The notes: generated by a model not told the origin, from the letters alone. Counted from the first letter of the stretch, positions 8,641-21,422 are shown. The stretch: 64,000 bases of DNA from Streptomyces sedi (GCF_006335015.1 NZ_VDGT01000008.1:203018-267017); one strand, 5' to 3'. Numbers and translations: made by a program.

Positions 8641-9648
8641 TCAGGCGGGGCGAGGCGCGGTGAGGTCGCCCTCCTCGCCCGTCGCGGTCAGCAGGATCTT
8701 GCCCACGTGCCCGCCGGCCTCCAGCACCTCGTGCGCCAGCGACGCCTCCGGCAGCGGAAGCAGCCGGTCGATGACCGGGCGCAGCCGCCCCTCGGCCACC
8801 AGCGGCCACACCCGGTCGGCCACCTCGCCGACGATCGCCGCCTTCTCCTCCGGCGGCCGGGCGCGCAACGAGGTCGCGCTCACCGAGCCGCGCCGCGCCA
8901 GCAGCCTGCCCAGCGGCAACTCCCCGCGCGCGCCGCCCTGGAGGCCGATCACGGCCAGCCGGCCGCCGGTCGCCAGCGCCTCGACGTTCCGCGCCAGATA
9001 GCGCGCCCCCACGATGTCCAGGATCACGTCGGCGCCGCCGACCCGCCGCAGCTCCTCGACGAAGTCGTCGTCCCGGTAGTTGATCAGCAGGTCGGCGCCC
9101 AACTCCCGGCACCGTTCCAGCTTCTCCGCGCTGCCCGCGGTGACCGCGACCCGCGCGCCGAACGCCTTCGCGAGCTGGATCGCGAACGTCCCGATCCCGC
9201 TCGCCCCGCCGTGCACCAGCAGCGTCTCGCCCGGACGCAGCCCGGCCACGCCGAAGACGTTGGACCACACCGTGCACGCCACCTCGGGCAGCCCGCCGGC
9301 CGCGAGCAGCCCCACCCCCTCGGGGACGGGCAGCAGTTGACCGGCCGGAACGTTGACCAGCTCCGCGTAGCCGCCGCCGGAGAGCAGCGCGCACGCCTCG
9401 TCGCCGATCCGCCAGCCGCTCACCCCCGGGCCGAGCGCGGCCACCCGGCCCGCGCACTCCAGCCCCGGATAGGGCGAGGCGCCGGGCGGCGGGTCGTAGA
9501 AGCCCTGACGTTGGAGGACGTCGGCCCGGTTCACGCCGCTGGAGGCGACCTCCAGCAGCACCTCGCCGGGGCCCGGCGTCGGATCGGGCACCTCCGCCCA
9601 GACCAACGCCTCGGGACCGCCCGGCTCGGGAATGGTGACAGCACGCAT
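8641..9648 (-). CDS. NAD(P)H:quinone oxidoreductase, zinc-independent MDR family
   Basis: This zeta-crystallin/QOR-type enzyme reduces quinones or activated enones with NADPH. Seen: an N-terminal GroES-like domain (MRAVTIPEPGGPEAL, SGVNRADVLQRQG) without the cysteine ligands of zinc alcohol dehydrogenases, then a Rossmann domain with the nucleotide-binding loop (LLVHGGASGIGTFAIQLAKA) and INYRDDDFVEEL. I start at ATG 9648. The open frame reaches 9684 but the extra 12 residues are not family-like. It ends beside a repeat copy and follows a small Cys-rich gene on the same strand by 10 nt, so they may be co-transcribed. The substrate is not predictable. Confidence 0.9.
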   Translation of the reverse strand: MRAVTIPEPGGPEALVWAEVPDPTPGPGEVLLEVASSGVNRADVLQRQGFYDPPPGASPYPGLECAGRVAALGPGVSGWRIGDEACALLSGGGYAELVNVPAGQLLPVPEGVGLLAAGGLPEVACTVWSNVFGVAGLRPGETLLVHGGASGIGTFAIQLAKAFGARVAVTAGSAEKLERCRELGADLLINYRDDDFVEELRRVGGADVILDIVGARYLARNVEALATGGRLAVIGLQGGARGELPLGRLLARRGSVSATSLRARPPEEKAAIVGEVADRVWPLVAEGRLRPVIDRLLPLPEASLAHEVLEAGGHVGKILLTATGEEGDLTAPRPA

Positions 9649-9658
9649 GGGCGGGAAA

Positions 9659-10030
9659 CTACCCGTTCGCGTTCCCCCACTCACCCGGGCGCGGCACTTC
9701 GGTGCGACCGGCCGCCGCGCGGGGTACCTGGCCGTAGGCCGACTGGCCCGGCTGCGGCCCCTGGCCGTGCCGCATGGGCATGTCCACCCGGTGCTGCTGC
9801 TCGTAGACCATGTGCACCAGCTCCGCGATGCACTGCCCGCAGGCGTAGAGGTCGCCGTCCGCGCGGGGGGCGCGGATCGGGCCGATCCACAGGACGCTGA
9901 TGTTCTCCCGGCGGCAGTAGAGCCAACACCGCCCGTTGACCCACTCGTTGCCGCCGGTGCCCCGGTGGGGCACCGGCCAGCCGCTGACCCCGGAGAAGCT
10001 GATGCCGCCGAGGGAGACCCGCGCCCTCAC
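9659..10030 (-). CDS. Conserved small protein with two CxxC-like pairs, function unknown
   Basis: This 123-residue protein has a compact N-terminal part (ISFSGVSGWPVPHRGTGGNEWVNG) followed by four cysteines in two pairs (CWLYC and CGQC), spacing that could bind zinc or a metal cluster. The C-terminal third is disordered (QGPQPGQSAYGQVP). Stop and start positions suggest it leads a two-gene unit with the quinone oxidoreductase (10-nt gap). Coding is supported by the non-random cysteine pattern and frame-typical GC3. I do not recognise a named family and assign no function. Confidence 0.7.
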   Translation of the reverse strand: MRARVSLGGISFSGVSGWPVPHRGTGGNEWVNGRCWLYCRRENISVLWIGPIRAPRADGDLYACGQCIAELVHMVYEQQHRVDMPMRHGQGPQPGQSAYGQVPRAAAGRTEVPRPGEWGNANG

Positions 10031-10189
10031 GCCGCCACCAGCCCACCCCGTGGGCGGCGCGACCCCGCGCCCTGACCGCTCCCTGCCATCCTCACTCCCA
10101 GTCGGTGCGACTACTGACCTTCCGTACTCACACCATCACCTACCGGAAGCCCTGCTTGTGCCGAGTCGCGAATTTTCACCGGTTCGGAG

Positions 10190-10223
10190 CCGGTACCTCC
10201 GCACGGGTGTGCGGAGGTACCGG
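10190..10223 (-). terminator. Perfect 15-bp hairpin between two small genes
   Basis: CCGGTACCTCCGCAC (10190-10204), loop GGGT, and an exact complement at 10209-10223. It lies downstream of the zinc-ribbon gene transcribed leftward and 160 nt upstream of the next gene. There is no T-run, as is common in high-GC actinomycetes. Apart from this hairpin I see nothing in 10031-10323. Confidence 0.6.
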
Positions 10224-10323
10224 GCGACGCCGCGCTCGTGCCGGGCAAGGCGCCGGGCGCGGCGTCGGGACTACTCGGGACGGCTCGGGACTGCTCAGGG
10301 TGACTCGGAGAACTCGGGGCGGC

Positions 10324-10653
10324 TCAGGAGGAGAAGAAGAGGCCCGAGAAGCCGCCCTTGCGGCGGTGGCCGTAGTGGCCGCCGTGGTGCCCACCGTGAT
10401 GGCCGCCGTGCTGCGGCGCGCCCCAGCCGGGGCCGGGCGGCGGCGGGGCCTGCTGGTAGTGCGGCTGCTGCGGGGGCGGCGGAGCGGGGGCGCCCGGCGG
10501 GGCCCACTGGCTCTCCAACTGGCCGATGTGCTCCAACTCGCCGTAATCCAGGAAGATTCCACGGCATCCGTCACACTGCTCGATCTGAACGCCGCTTCGG
10601 TTGAACGTGCGCATCGGTGCGCCGCACTTGGGACACTGCATCATCGGCTCCAT
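10324..10653 (-). CDS. TFIIB-type zinc-ribbon protein with His-rich tail
   Basis: This small cytoplasmic protein has an N-terminal zinc ribbon (zf-TFIIB, residues 5-45): CPKC...FNRSGVQIEQCDGC followed by RGIFLDYGELEHI, as in the domain family. After a Pro/Gln linker comes a Gly/His tail (HGGHHGGHHGGHYGHRR) and a conserved-looking end KGGFSGLFFSS. The His tail could bind nickel, zinc or copper, which is inference. ATG 10653 is used; ATG 10644 is also possible. It probably stands alone, with a strong hairpin behind it. Confidence 0.85.
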   Translation of the reverse strand: MEPMMQCPKCGAPMRTFNRSGVQIEQCDGCRGIFLDYGELEHIGQLESQWAPPGAPAPPPPQQPHYQQAPPPPGPGWGAPQHGGHHGGHHGGHYGHRRKGGFSGLFFSS

Positions 10654-10677
10654 GGTCGATCTGCTGTCGCGGCCACC

Positions 10678-11448
10678 CTACGGCAGCACCGCGATCCGAC
10701 CGCAGGAATCGACCAACGCCACGCCGTCATCGGCGAGTTCGGCGTTCTCCCCCTGCGCGAGCAATAGCGCGCGGGCGGCCCCCTGCACGGTGTACGCGCG
10801 CGCCGCGCCGTCCACCCGGGCCCAGGGGGCGACCGCCGTCGTCAACCCGTAGCCGTCCAGCAGGAGTTGCCAGTCGGGCGGCGGCAGCAGACCGGCCGCG
10901 TACCAGGCGGCCGGCCGCCCCAGGTCCCACATCGGATCGCCCCACCCGAGGTCGTCCACGTCGATCAGCCGCCACCCCGCGCCCTCGAAACGCACCAACT
11001 GGCCGAGGTGGAAGTCCCCGTGACAGAGCGTCGACTCCTGTGACACCGGGATGCGTTCCCCGCACTCGTGCGCGCGCAACACCTGCCGCACCGCCGCCGC
11101 GTAGCGCGGTCCCGTCACCTCCGCCCGCAGCCTGGCCACCGCCCGCGCCACCCGCGCGGGACCACCGGCCGGCGGCAGCGGCGTCGCCGGCTCCACCGCG
11201 TGCAGCCGCGCCAACAGGGCGCCGGCCTCGGCCCACGGGTAACGCTCCGGCGCGTCCGGATCGACCGGCTCCCCGCGCGGCCACCGCGTCACCAGCAGGC
11301 CGTCCCGCACCTCCACCCCGCCCAACGGCCCCACCACCAGGCCGTCCAGCTCGGCCGCCACCCGCAACCGGGCGCGCAGCGCGTCCGGTTCGACCTCGGC
11401 GGCATGCGTCTTCACCGCCATCGAGTCCCGCAACTCCACCCGCCCCAT
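10678..11448 (-). CDS. Aminoglycoside phosphotransferase-fold kinase
   Basis: This is a small-molecule kinase of the APH/choline-kinase fold. Seen: the catalytic loop CHGDFHLGQL (HGD with catalytic Asp; the usual downstream Asn position is Gln), and the metal-binding LIDVDDLGWGDPMWDLG. The ATP-grasping N-lobe is short, with VKTHA for the lysine. I start at ATG 11448 (MGRVELRDS). The open frame upstream overlaps the STAND gene in another frame and is not conserved. Length of 256 residues is usual. The substrate is unknown, and antibiotic resistance should not be assumed. It lies 19 nt downstream of the STAND gene stop, so it may be read from the same transcript. Confidence 0.85.
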   Translation of the reverse strand: MGRVELRDSMAVKTHAAEVEPDALRARLRVAAELDGLVVGPLGGVEVRDGLLVTRWPRGEPVDPDAPERYPWAEAGALLARLHAVEPATPLPPAGGPARVARAVARLRAEVTGPRYAAAVRQVLRAHECGERIPVSQESTLCHGDFHLGQLVRFEGAGWRLIDVDDLGWGDPMWDLGRPAAWYAAGLLPPPDWQLLLDGYGLTTAVAPWARVDGAARAYTVQGAARALLLAQGENAELADDGVALVDSCGRIAVLP

Positions 11449-11467
11449 GCCCGCATCGTACGAGCGC

Positions 11468-14400
11468 TCACCCCGCCCCGCGCAGCTGCGGGGCGACCAG
11501 GCCGCCCAACCAGTGCGCCCGTTCGGGAACCAGCACGGGCAGCAACGGCACCGCGTGCCCCCACCCCTCGCCCGCCAGCAGCTCCCCGACCAGCACGCGC
11601 GCTCCCGCCGGGTCGGGCCGGTCCTCGCCGGCGAACCCGTGCGCCAGCGCGAGGAAACGTCGCGTCGACGACGACGCCAACGACTCCTCGACCGGCAACA
11701 CCGCCGGCACCCCGAGCCACCAGCGCGCCGCCGCGGCCAACGCCTCGGCCCGCGCCTCGCCGGTCGTGGCGCGTGCCGCGTCGCTGGTCGGGGCGTGTGC
11801 CGCCTCGCGCACCCCCTCGACGTCCCCGCGCATCGCCGCCAGCACGGCCCTCTCGACCCGCATCGAACTCGGCAGGGTCGGCGCCACGACATGCCCGGGG
11901 CACACCCCCGTCGCGTCGAGCAGCACATGCACCGCCGCCGACTCGGGCTCCTGCTGACGATCCGCGGCGCTGGTCAGGGCCTCGCGCAACGCGGCGCCCG
12001 GGGCGTGTGCGTCGGGGACGGCCAGCAGCAACTCGGCGACCCTGGGCAGCGCCGGGGGACCGGCATGAAGGCGCAGGGCCCGCGTGACCGACGCCAGTTC
12101 GTCGGCGACGATCCGCTCCGCGAACTCCGGGGCGCGGGACACGGACCCGGCGGCCACCCCGAGCCGGGCCCGTGCCACCAGCCACCGCGGTGCCCGCGCC
12201 GACTCCATGCGCTCGGTCAGTTCCACGGCCCGTTCCGTCTCGCCGGCGTGGGCGAGCGCCTGCGCCGCCAGCGCGGTCTCCACCGGCTCCGCCGACTCGC
12301 CCGCCAGGGCCGCCGCCCGCTCCGCGTGCCCGACGGCCTCCGCCGAACGCCCGGCGCCCGCGCACTCCCACGCCAACGTCGCCCGCACCGCCACCGGAAT
12401 GCTCCTCTCGCCACCCGGCCAGTTCCCCAACACCGCGTGCAGCGCGTCGAGATGACCGCCCCGGGCCAGCGCCGCCGTCAGCCCCGGCAGCCAGGGCAAC
12501 GCCGCGCGCCGCCGGGCCGGCTCCCCGGCGGGCGGCGCCGGCACGTTCCCGGTGCTCTCCGTCTTCTCGGTGTCCTCGGCGTCCTCCGTGCCCTCTGCGC
12601 CCTCCGTGCCCTCCGCGCCCAGCACGGCGAAGGCGGCGGCGCGGATGTCCCGGCCGTGGACGTCGGTCCGCAGTGGGACCGGCACCCGTTCCAGCAGGGC
12701 GCGCGCGGTGTCCCCGCGCTCGCCGGTGTCCCGCATCGCCCTGGCGAACCCGCTCAGCACGCCGGAGAACTCCAGCCGCAACCTCGCCCGGTCGTCCGGC
12801 GGCAACGCCTCCGGATCGTCCAGCACCTCGCCCAGCAACGCGGCGGCACGATCCGCCAGTTCCGCCCGCGCCTGGCGTTTGCGGTGGGGCGCCAGCGAGG
12901 ACGCCGCCTGCGACAGGGCCTCGATGGAGGTCAGCGGCGACTCCTCCGCCAGGTCCTCGCACAGGGCGCGGACGGCGTCCCGGTACCTCCGCTGGTCGTC
13001 GCGCGCGGCGGCGTCCGTGACAGCCGAGCCCGTGACGGCCGCGTCGGCGAGCGCCGACCAGACCTCCACCGCCTGGGCCATGTCCCTGACCGAACCCCTG
13101 GCCAGCGCCCACGCGCGCTCCTTGAGCGCCCTGCGTCGCCCCTCGCCCTCGGCGCCGAGCGCCGTCGCCGCCCGCGCGCACGTGTCCCACCCCGCCCAGC
13201 GGCTCGCGTACGCCGCCCTCAGCAGCGTCCGGCGGGCCGCGGCCGTGGTCCGCTCGTCGGGGATGGCCAGCCCGGCGTCGCACAACGCGCCGACGTGCGC
13301 GCCGCGTTCGGCCGGGTCCTCCGGCCCGGGGACGTCCGTCTCCGCGCGGGCGACCCACTCCGCCGCCTCCTCGGCGAGCCGCGCCGCCTCCGACGGCGCG
13401 GCCCCGGCCGCCGCCCGCGCCACCCGGGCCAGCCCGGCGGCGCGGGGCAGCGCGCCGGGCGCCGCCAACGCCAACTGCCGCGCCGCCGCCAGCTCGCCGC
13501 GTTTCAGCGCCGCGTCCAACGCCCCCGGCATCGCGGCGCGTTGACGCAGCCGCAGCAACGCGCGGGAGACCGCCAGCCCGGCCTCGGTCGCGTGATCCCC
13601 CGACGCGGGGCGCGCCAGGGCAAGTTGGGCCAACGCCTCGTCCACGTCGAGCCGCTCGGCCACCCGCACCTGTCGGCGCCCGTCGAGCACCAGGGCCGCC
13701 GCCCGCTCACGGTCCCGGACGCGGTACGGGTAGTGCCGCAGCAGGTGGTACGGCGCGTCGCGCGGCCAGCCGCGCTCCCGCCACCCGTCGGCCCACGCGT
13801 CCAGCCGTCCGGCGAGACGCGACAACTCCGCCTCGCTGAACGCGCGTTCGGCCGCCGCCCGCAGCGCGTCGCCGGCGAGCGCGACCGTGTCGCTCCCCGG
13901 ATCGCCCGGCACCAGAGACCGCCCCCGCACCCCGGCCAACAGCCGGCGCACCGCCTCCGGCTCCACCCCGCCCAACGCCGCCAGATCCCCCACGGCCAGC
14001 CCCTCCCCGGCCACCACCAACCACCCCAGGACATCCCGCTCCCACCCCTCGCCCGCCCACCCCGCGATCTCCGTCTCGGCCAACGCGGCGACGTCCGAGG
14101 CGTGTTCGCCCTCCACCGGCGCGAGGTGCCGCACGGCACGGGGATCGCGAAGCGGATGCCCCGGCGAGACATCCCCCGGCAGCCACAGCGGCGGCCGGCT
14201 CGCGACGACCACGCGCATCCCGCCTGCGGGACTGCGTGGCAACAGCCCGACGATCGACTTCTCGCCGCCCGTCCCGTTCCACGCCGGATCCTCGTCGAGG
14301 CCGTCCACCACCAGCACGAGCCGGCACCCGTGCTCCCCGCACGCGTCACCGGCCTTGGCGAACAGCTGGCTCAGCGGCGCGCTCCGGGGGTCGGGACCCG

Positions 14401-15118
14401 CCGCGCCGACGACCGGAATGGTCGACAGCTGGCGTCTCATCTCGGCCTCGAACGACGCCCGGTCGTCGGTCCCGTGCGTTGCCGAGACGAAGTAGGTCAG
14501 GAGATCGACCTTGGCCGGACGGTTGGCCACGAAGTGGGCCAGAAGCGCCGACTTGCCCGCGTGCCTCGGGCCCTGCCACCACAGATACGAGCTGTTTCCC
14601 GGCTGGGGGGTGTACCGCTTGGTCGTGAAGTCCCTCAGCACCGCCATCTCGTTCCTCCGGCCCGCCAGCTTCGGTACGTCGAGGGCGGGTGCGAGATGGC
14701 GTCGCGCCTCGTGCCGGTGAGCCGTCGAAACGCCCCGGTGGGCCCTCGACTCCGCGCGGGCCGCTTCGTACAGCTCCCGCCACTCCTCGTCGGTGGTCTC
14801 GGGGCTCTCGAAGCGCTGCTGAAGGAAGCGGAGGAACGACCAGAACAGCTTGGGTTCGGGGGGCGCCGTCTCCCCGCACCAGCCGGTGACCTGGGCAAGC
14901 GTGACCGTCCGGCCCGTCCTGTGCGGGCCGGAGAGCCAGTCGGGGGAGTTCATCCCCGCGACGATGCCCCGAAAGGTGAGTTTCGGCTCGGCCTCCCTCA
15001 GCGCGGTCAGCTTCCGGCCGAGCGCGGCACGCGCCGCTCTCCGGCCCTCCGGTCGGTCCTTCGGCGCCACGGTGACACCCACCTCGCAGACGGGGCTCGA
15101 ACTTTTTTCAAATGGCAT
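11468..15118 (-). CDS. STAND-class NTPase (NACHT-like) with TPR-type repeat C-terminus
   Basis: STAND ATPases are switch proteins that oligomerise on sensing a ligand and often act in antiphage or conflict systems. Seen in this 1216-residue protein: a helical N-terminal region (about 25-130) that could be the effector or adaptor part; Walker A GPRHAGKS at 183-190; Walker B RLVLVVDGLDED near 266-277; a VVVASRP sensor-like strand near 302; a winged-helix-like region; then about 750 residues of Ala/Leu-rich helical repeats of TPR type. The repeats are broken by a GAEGTEGAEGTEDAED tract near 830-850. It diverges from the small membrane gene and Cascade operon. No helicase or HD nuclease motif is present, so it is not a disguised Cas3. 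Confidence 0.85.
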   Translation of the reverse strand: MPFEKSSSPVCEVGVTVAPKDRPEGRRAARAALGRKLTALREAEPKLTFRGIVAGMNSPDWLSGPHRTGRTVTLAQVTGWCGETAPPEPKLFWSFLRFLQQRFESPETTDEEWRELYEAARAESRAHRGVSTAHRHEARRHLAPALDVPKLAGRRNEMAVLRDFTTKRYTPQPGNSSYLWWQGPRHAGKSALLAHFVANRPAKVDLLTYFVSATHGTDDRASFEAEMRRQLSTIPVVGAAGPDPRSAPLSQLFAKAGDACGEHGCRLVLVVDGLDEDPAWNGTGGEKSIVGLLPRSPAGGMRVVVASRPPLWLPGDVSPGHPLRDPRAVRHLAPVEGEHASDVAALAETEIAGWAGEGWERDVLGWLVVAGEGLAVGDLAALGGVEPEAVRRLLAGVRGRSLVPGDPGSDTVALAGDALRAAAERAFSEAELSRLAGRLDAWADGWRERGWPRDAPYHLLRHYPYRVRDRERAAALVLDGRRQVRVAERLDVDEALAQLALARPASGDHATEAGLAVSRALLRLRQRAAMPGALDAALKRGELAAARQLALAAPGALPRAAGLARVARAAAGAAPSEAARLAEEAAEWVARAETDVPGPEDPAERGAHVGALCDAGLAIPDERTTAAARRTLLRAAYASRWAGWDTCARAATALGAEGEGRRRALKERAWALARGSVRDMAQAVEVWSALADAAVTGSAVTDAAARDDQRRYRDAVRALCEDLAEESPLTSIEALSQAASSLAPHRKRQARAELADRAAALLGEVLDDPEALPPDDRARLRLEFSGVLSGFARAMRDTGERGDTARALLERVPVPLRTDVHGRDIRAAAFAVLGAEGTEGAEGTEDAEDTEKTESTGNVPAPPAGEPARRRAALPWLPGLTAALARGGHLDALHAVLGNWPGGERSIPVAVRATLAWECAGAGRSAEAVGHAERAAALAGESAEPVETALAAQALAHAGETERAVELTERMESARAPRWLVARARLGVAAGSVSRAPEFAERIVADELASVTRALRLHAGPPALPRVAELLLAVPDAHAPGAALREALTSAADRQQEPESAAVHVLLDATGVCPGHVVAPTLPSSMRVERAVLAAMRGDVEGVREAAHAPTSDAARATTGEARAEALAAAARWWLGVPAVLPVEESLASSSTRRFLALAHGFAGEDRPDPAGARVLVGELLAGEGWGHAVPLLPVLVPERAHWLGGLVAPQLRGAG

Positions 15119-15243
15119 CTGACCTGCGGAAATCCAGGAGATCGGGGTCAGTGTGGAGATCGCAGGACAGCGTGCGGGCGTGACACAACGGTTCCCAGCC
15201 GCCCGGCCAGCGACGCGCCGGCGGGAATCGGAAGGAAGTTCCC

Positions 15244-15420
15244 ATGTCCCTGCTCTCCGAACTCCTCACCCCCACCGGCGCCCTGGCCGCCGTCGGCGGA
15301 CTCCTCTACGTCAGCGTCCTCGGCGGCGTCGCCGTCACGTCCGTCCTCGCCCCCACCCCGCAACACCGCCGCGACGCCCGCGCCACGCTCGCCATCCTGA
15401 TGCGGCGTCGCGCCAGGTGA
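15244..15420 (+). CDS. Small single-span membrane protein (58 residues)
   Basis: ATG 15244 follows a good Shine-Dalgarno (GGAAGGAAG). The product begins MSLLSELLTPTGALAAV, has one hydrophobic segment (about residues 11-37, LAAVGGLLYVSVLGGVAV) and ends in a basic helix (RRDARATLAILMRRRAR). The basic tail after the helix predicts a cytoplasmic C-terminus. It sits between the divergent STAND NTPase and the Cascade operon and is closed by a hairpin right at its stop. I recall similar small proteins with RRDA...LRR tails near NTPase genes in Streptomyces but cannot confirm it here. A membrane anchor or toxin-like partner are both possible. Confidence 0.6.
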   Translation: MSLLSELLTPTGALAAVGGLLYVSVLGGVAVTSVLAPTPQHRRDARATLAILMRRRAR

Positions 15421-15436
15421 GAGCCCTCGCGGGCTC
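15421..15436 (+). terminator. Hairpin directly after the small membrane gene
   Basis: GAGCCC-TCGC-GGGCTC begins immediately after the stop codon. The 6-bp GC stem without a T-run may separate the small gene from the Cascade promoter downstream. Confidence 0.4.
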
Positions 15437-15451
15437 GATTGGGTGAATCCA

Positions 15452-15484
15452 CGGACACGCCGCGTGAGGGACTGCTAGCGTCCC
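15452..15484 (+). promoter_or_regulatory. Candidate Cascade operon promoter with overlapping palindrome
   Basis: CGGACA (15452-15457), 18-nt spacer and TAGCGT (15476-15481) resemble a sigma-70 promoter. The -10 is embedded in the near-perfect palindrome GGGACTGCTAGCGTCCC (15468-15484), a likely operator. A second inverted pair, GCAACT...AGTTGC, spans the 5' leader up to the gene start. Confidence 0.4.
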
Positions 15485-15529
15485 ACGCGTGGGCGGGCGC
15501 ACCGTGGCTCCCGTGAGCAACTCGCAGAA

Positions 15530-17129
15530 GTGGTAGGAAAGTTGCCCGAAGCACTCATCCCGGGTCCCGCGGAGCGTCCGCTTCGCTGGGACCCCCGGCG
15601 TGAGCCCTGCGTGCCGGCGGTCCCGAGGGACGGGACGGCGACGGGTGAGCTGTCCCTGGTCGAAGTGTTCGCTCGCGCCGACGAGTTGAGCACCGTCGAG
15701 GCGGACACCCCGGGGGAGACCGTCGCCCTCGTCGAGTATCTGCTCGCGCTCTGCTTCGCCGCCGGCGCCCACCCCGAGTCCGACGACGACTGGCGCGCCT
15801 GGATCATCGAGGGGCGCAAACTCGCGCCGGTCGCCGCGTGGTTGGGTGAGCAGCCGGACGAGGACTGGGACCTGTTCCACCCGGAACGGCCGCTCGGACA
15901 GAACTCGCTGCTCCGGAAGGACCTGGCGCGACGCGGCGCCGGCCCCGCGCAGTTGATCCTGGAGCAGGCGGGGGACTACAGCCTGCACTTCGACCACCAC
16001 CACCTGGAGCGCCCGGAGCCCATCCCGGCGGCGCGGGCGTTCCGGGCCATGCTCACCCAGCACGTCTACGGGCTCTACGGTCGAGCCAGGCTCTCCGGCG
16101 ACGAACTGGGGCCCAGGGTCACCAATCTCGCCACGGCGCGGCTCCAGGACCGCATCCGGGTCGTCGCGCTCGGCGAAACCCTCGGTGAGACGCTGCGGTT
16201 GAACCTCTACCCGCCCGAAGGGCCGGTCGGCTCGTTCAACCGGTCGTGGACGGGCGCCGAGATCGAGCGGCGCGGCTTCCAGAGCAAGCCGCCGCCCCGC
16301 GAGGTCACCGGGCCGGCCGACCTGCACAGCTACCTGGGGCGTTCGATCCTGATGCGCCCCGTTCCCGGCGCGGACGGCGGGCCCGTCGCCGTCGACCGGG
16401 TGCTGATCGGCGCCGGCGAGCTGCTCGCGCTCGATCCGGGGAAGCACCTCCAGGACGCGGTCTTCGCCGAGCAGTCGAACGGCCAGACCCGCCCGCTGTG
16501 GCCGTCGGTCACCCGTTCCCTCTGGCACGAGGCGCACGCGCTGTACAGCGCGGTGCGGGACGCCGAGGCCGGACTCTACGGCCGGCTGCGGCTGCTGACC
16601 GAGCGGACCAGGCGTGAGGGGCGCGCGCCGTACCGCCTCCGGGCCATCGGGCTTGTCTCCGACAAGACGCTGGCCGTCGCCTGGACCGACGGCTCCTACC
16701 CCTACGCGCCGGGGCTTGAGGACGAGCTGTGCGAGGCGTCCCGGGGCGGCTCGGACATCGCGGAGTATCTGGCGAGCGGGCTGAAGAACGCCTCGCACGT
16801 GGCCAGGGACGTCACCTATCCGAATCAGAAGCCGTCCGACAAGGCGGCCCAGTTGGCGCGGTTCGACGCCAGGACCGAGTTCTGGCCGGCGGCCCGCGAC
16901 CCGTTCTATGTGCTGCTCGACGACGTGATCATCGGTGCGCTGGTCGAGGAGGCGTTGCCGACCTACGCCTCCGTTCTGCTGGTCCTGGCGCGCGAGTATC
17001 TGCGGCGGCGTCTGGACTCGTTGCCGCGCAACAGCCGGGGCAACCGGGCGCGTGCCCTGGCCGAGCAGTCCTTCGAGAAGCATCTGACCAGGGCCAAGGC
17101 CCCCGCCGAGCTGAGGAGGGTGAGCGCGG

Positions 17130-17140
<11 letters not shown>
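15530..17140 (+). CDS. casA: Type I-E Cascade large subunit Cas8e (Cse1/CasA)
   Basis: This is the large subunit of the type I-E surveillance complex. In known systems it reads the PAM and recruits Cas3. At 536 residues it is close to E. coli CasA (502). Family features: the N-terminal LSLVEVFARADEL and LALCFAAG, the WDLFHPERPLGQNSLL segment with the DLF...F..Q pattern, FDHHH, SFNRSWTG and a C-terminal helical bundle (REYLRRRLDSLP). The start is uncertain: GTG 15530, or TTG 15542 with AGGAAAG just before it. It is first in a five-gene coupled operon, and the next gene starts before its stop. No cas3 is adjacent, so any recruited effector is unknown. Confidence 0.93.
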
Positions 17141-20633
<3,493 letters not shown>

Positions 20634-20647
20634 GGTCGTGGCCTGAC

Positions 20648-21388
20648 ATGGGCGGGAGCACGTCGTCGGGAGGCACACGGCCGGGGGAGACGGCGCGGGT
20701 TCCGTTCTTCCAGGACCGCGTGCCGTTTCTGGCGCGGCTGGCGGAGCCGGAGCGGGCGGAGCTGTTGGGGCTGGGGCCGCGGGTGGCGTACCGGGCGCGG
20801 ACCGAGGTGCTCCACGAGCATGTGCCCTCGACCCATGTGCAACTGGTGCTCAGCGGACGGCTGATGGTGACCGCCGGCTCGCCGAACGGGTATGTCGCGC
20901 TGCTGGCGTTGCGCCGCCCCGGGGACGTGGTCGGGGAGTCGGCGGCGCTGACCGGGCAGGCGCGGTCGGCGACGGTCACCACGCTGGAGGCCGCGGAGTG
21001 CGTGCTGGTCGGCCGGGAGGCGTTCCTCGACTTTCTGGCACGCCACCCCGATGCTCACCGGAAGCTGAGCGCGCTGCTGGTGGAACGGGTGCGGGCGGGC
21101 GACCGCAGGGCGTTGGAGCTGGCGTCCTCGGGCGTCAGGGAGCGGCTGGCCCTGCTGCTGCTGGACCTGGCGCGCGCGCACAGCGAACCGACGGACAACG
21201 GGCTGTTGTTGACGGTCCCGCTGAGCCAGCAGGAGCTGGCCGGCTCGGTCGGGGCCTCGCGTGAGGCGATCGTGCGGCTGCTGGCGGAGCTGCGAAGGAA
21301 CGGGGTGGTGCGGACGGCGCGGCGCAGGGTGTGGCTGCTGCGTCCCGAGGTGCTGAGCCGGATCGCGGCGGACGGGCACCGGAGCTGA
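20648..21388 (+). CDS. Crp/Fnr-family transcription regulator linked to Cascade
   Basis: This 246-residue regulator has an N-terminal cyclic-nucleotide-binding domain (about 25-140) and a C-terminal Crp-type winged helix (LSQQELAGSVGASREAIVRLLAELR). The phosphate-binding cassette keeps GE and RSAT (PGDVVGESAAL...ARSATV), the residues that hold cyclic AMP in E. coli CAP, so ligand binding is plausible. ATG 20648 follows cas6e by only 14 nt, with a GAGG overlapping the cas6e stop, so it is probably read with the Cascade operon. The next gene encodes a Pycsar-effector-like protein. No Fnr-type cysteine cluster is present. Confidence 0.92.
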   Translation: MGGSTSSGGTRPGETARVPFFQDRVPFLARLAEPERAELLGLGPRVAYRARTEVLHEHVPSTHVQLVLSGRLMVTAGSPNGYVALLALRRPGDVVGESAALTGQARSATVTTLEAAECVLVGREAFLDFLARHPDAHRKLSALLVERVRAGDRRALELASSGVRERLALLLLDLARAHSEPTDNGLLLTVPLSQQELAGSVGASREAIVRLLAELRRNGVVRTARRRVWLLRPEVLSRIAADGHRS

Positions 21389-21422
21389 CTCCCCGTCACC
21401 ACATGGCGGGCGTGCGGCGGTT

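Noticed and set aside
10678..11448. Calling the APH-fold kinase an antibiotic-resistance gene
   Set aside because: The fold is shared by many small-molecule kinases and no resistance-specific feature is visible.
11468..15118. STAND gene considered as a diverged Cas3
   Set aside because: No HD nuclease residues and no DExH helicase motifs; NACHT-type P-loop and helical repeats instead.
11447..15400. 1317-codon plus-strand frame opposite the STAND gene
   Set aside because: Arg/Pro/Gln-rich shadow without motifs. The minus strand carries Walker A and B in a coherent protein.
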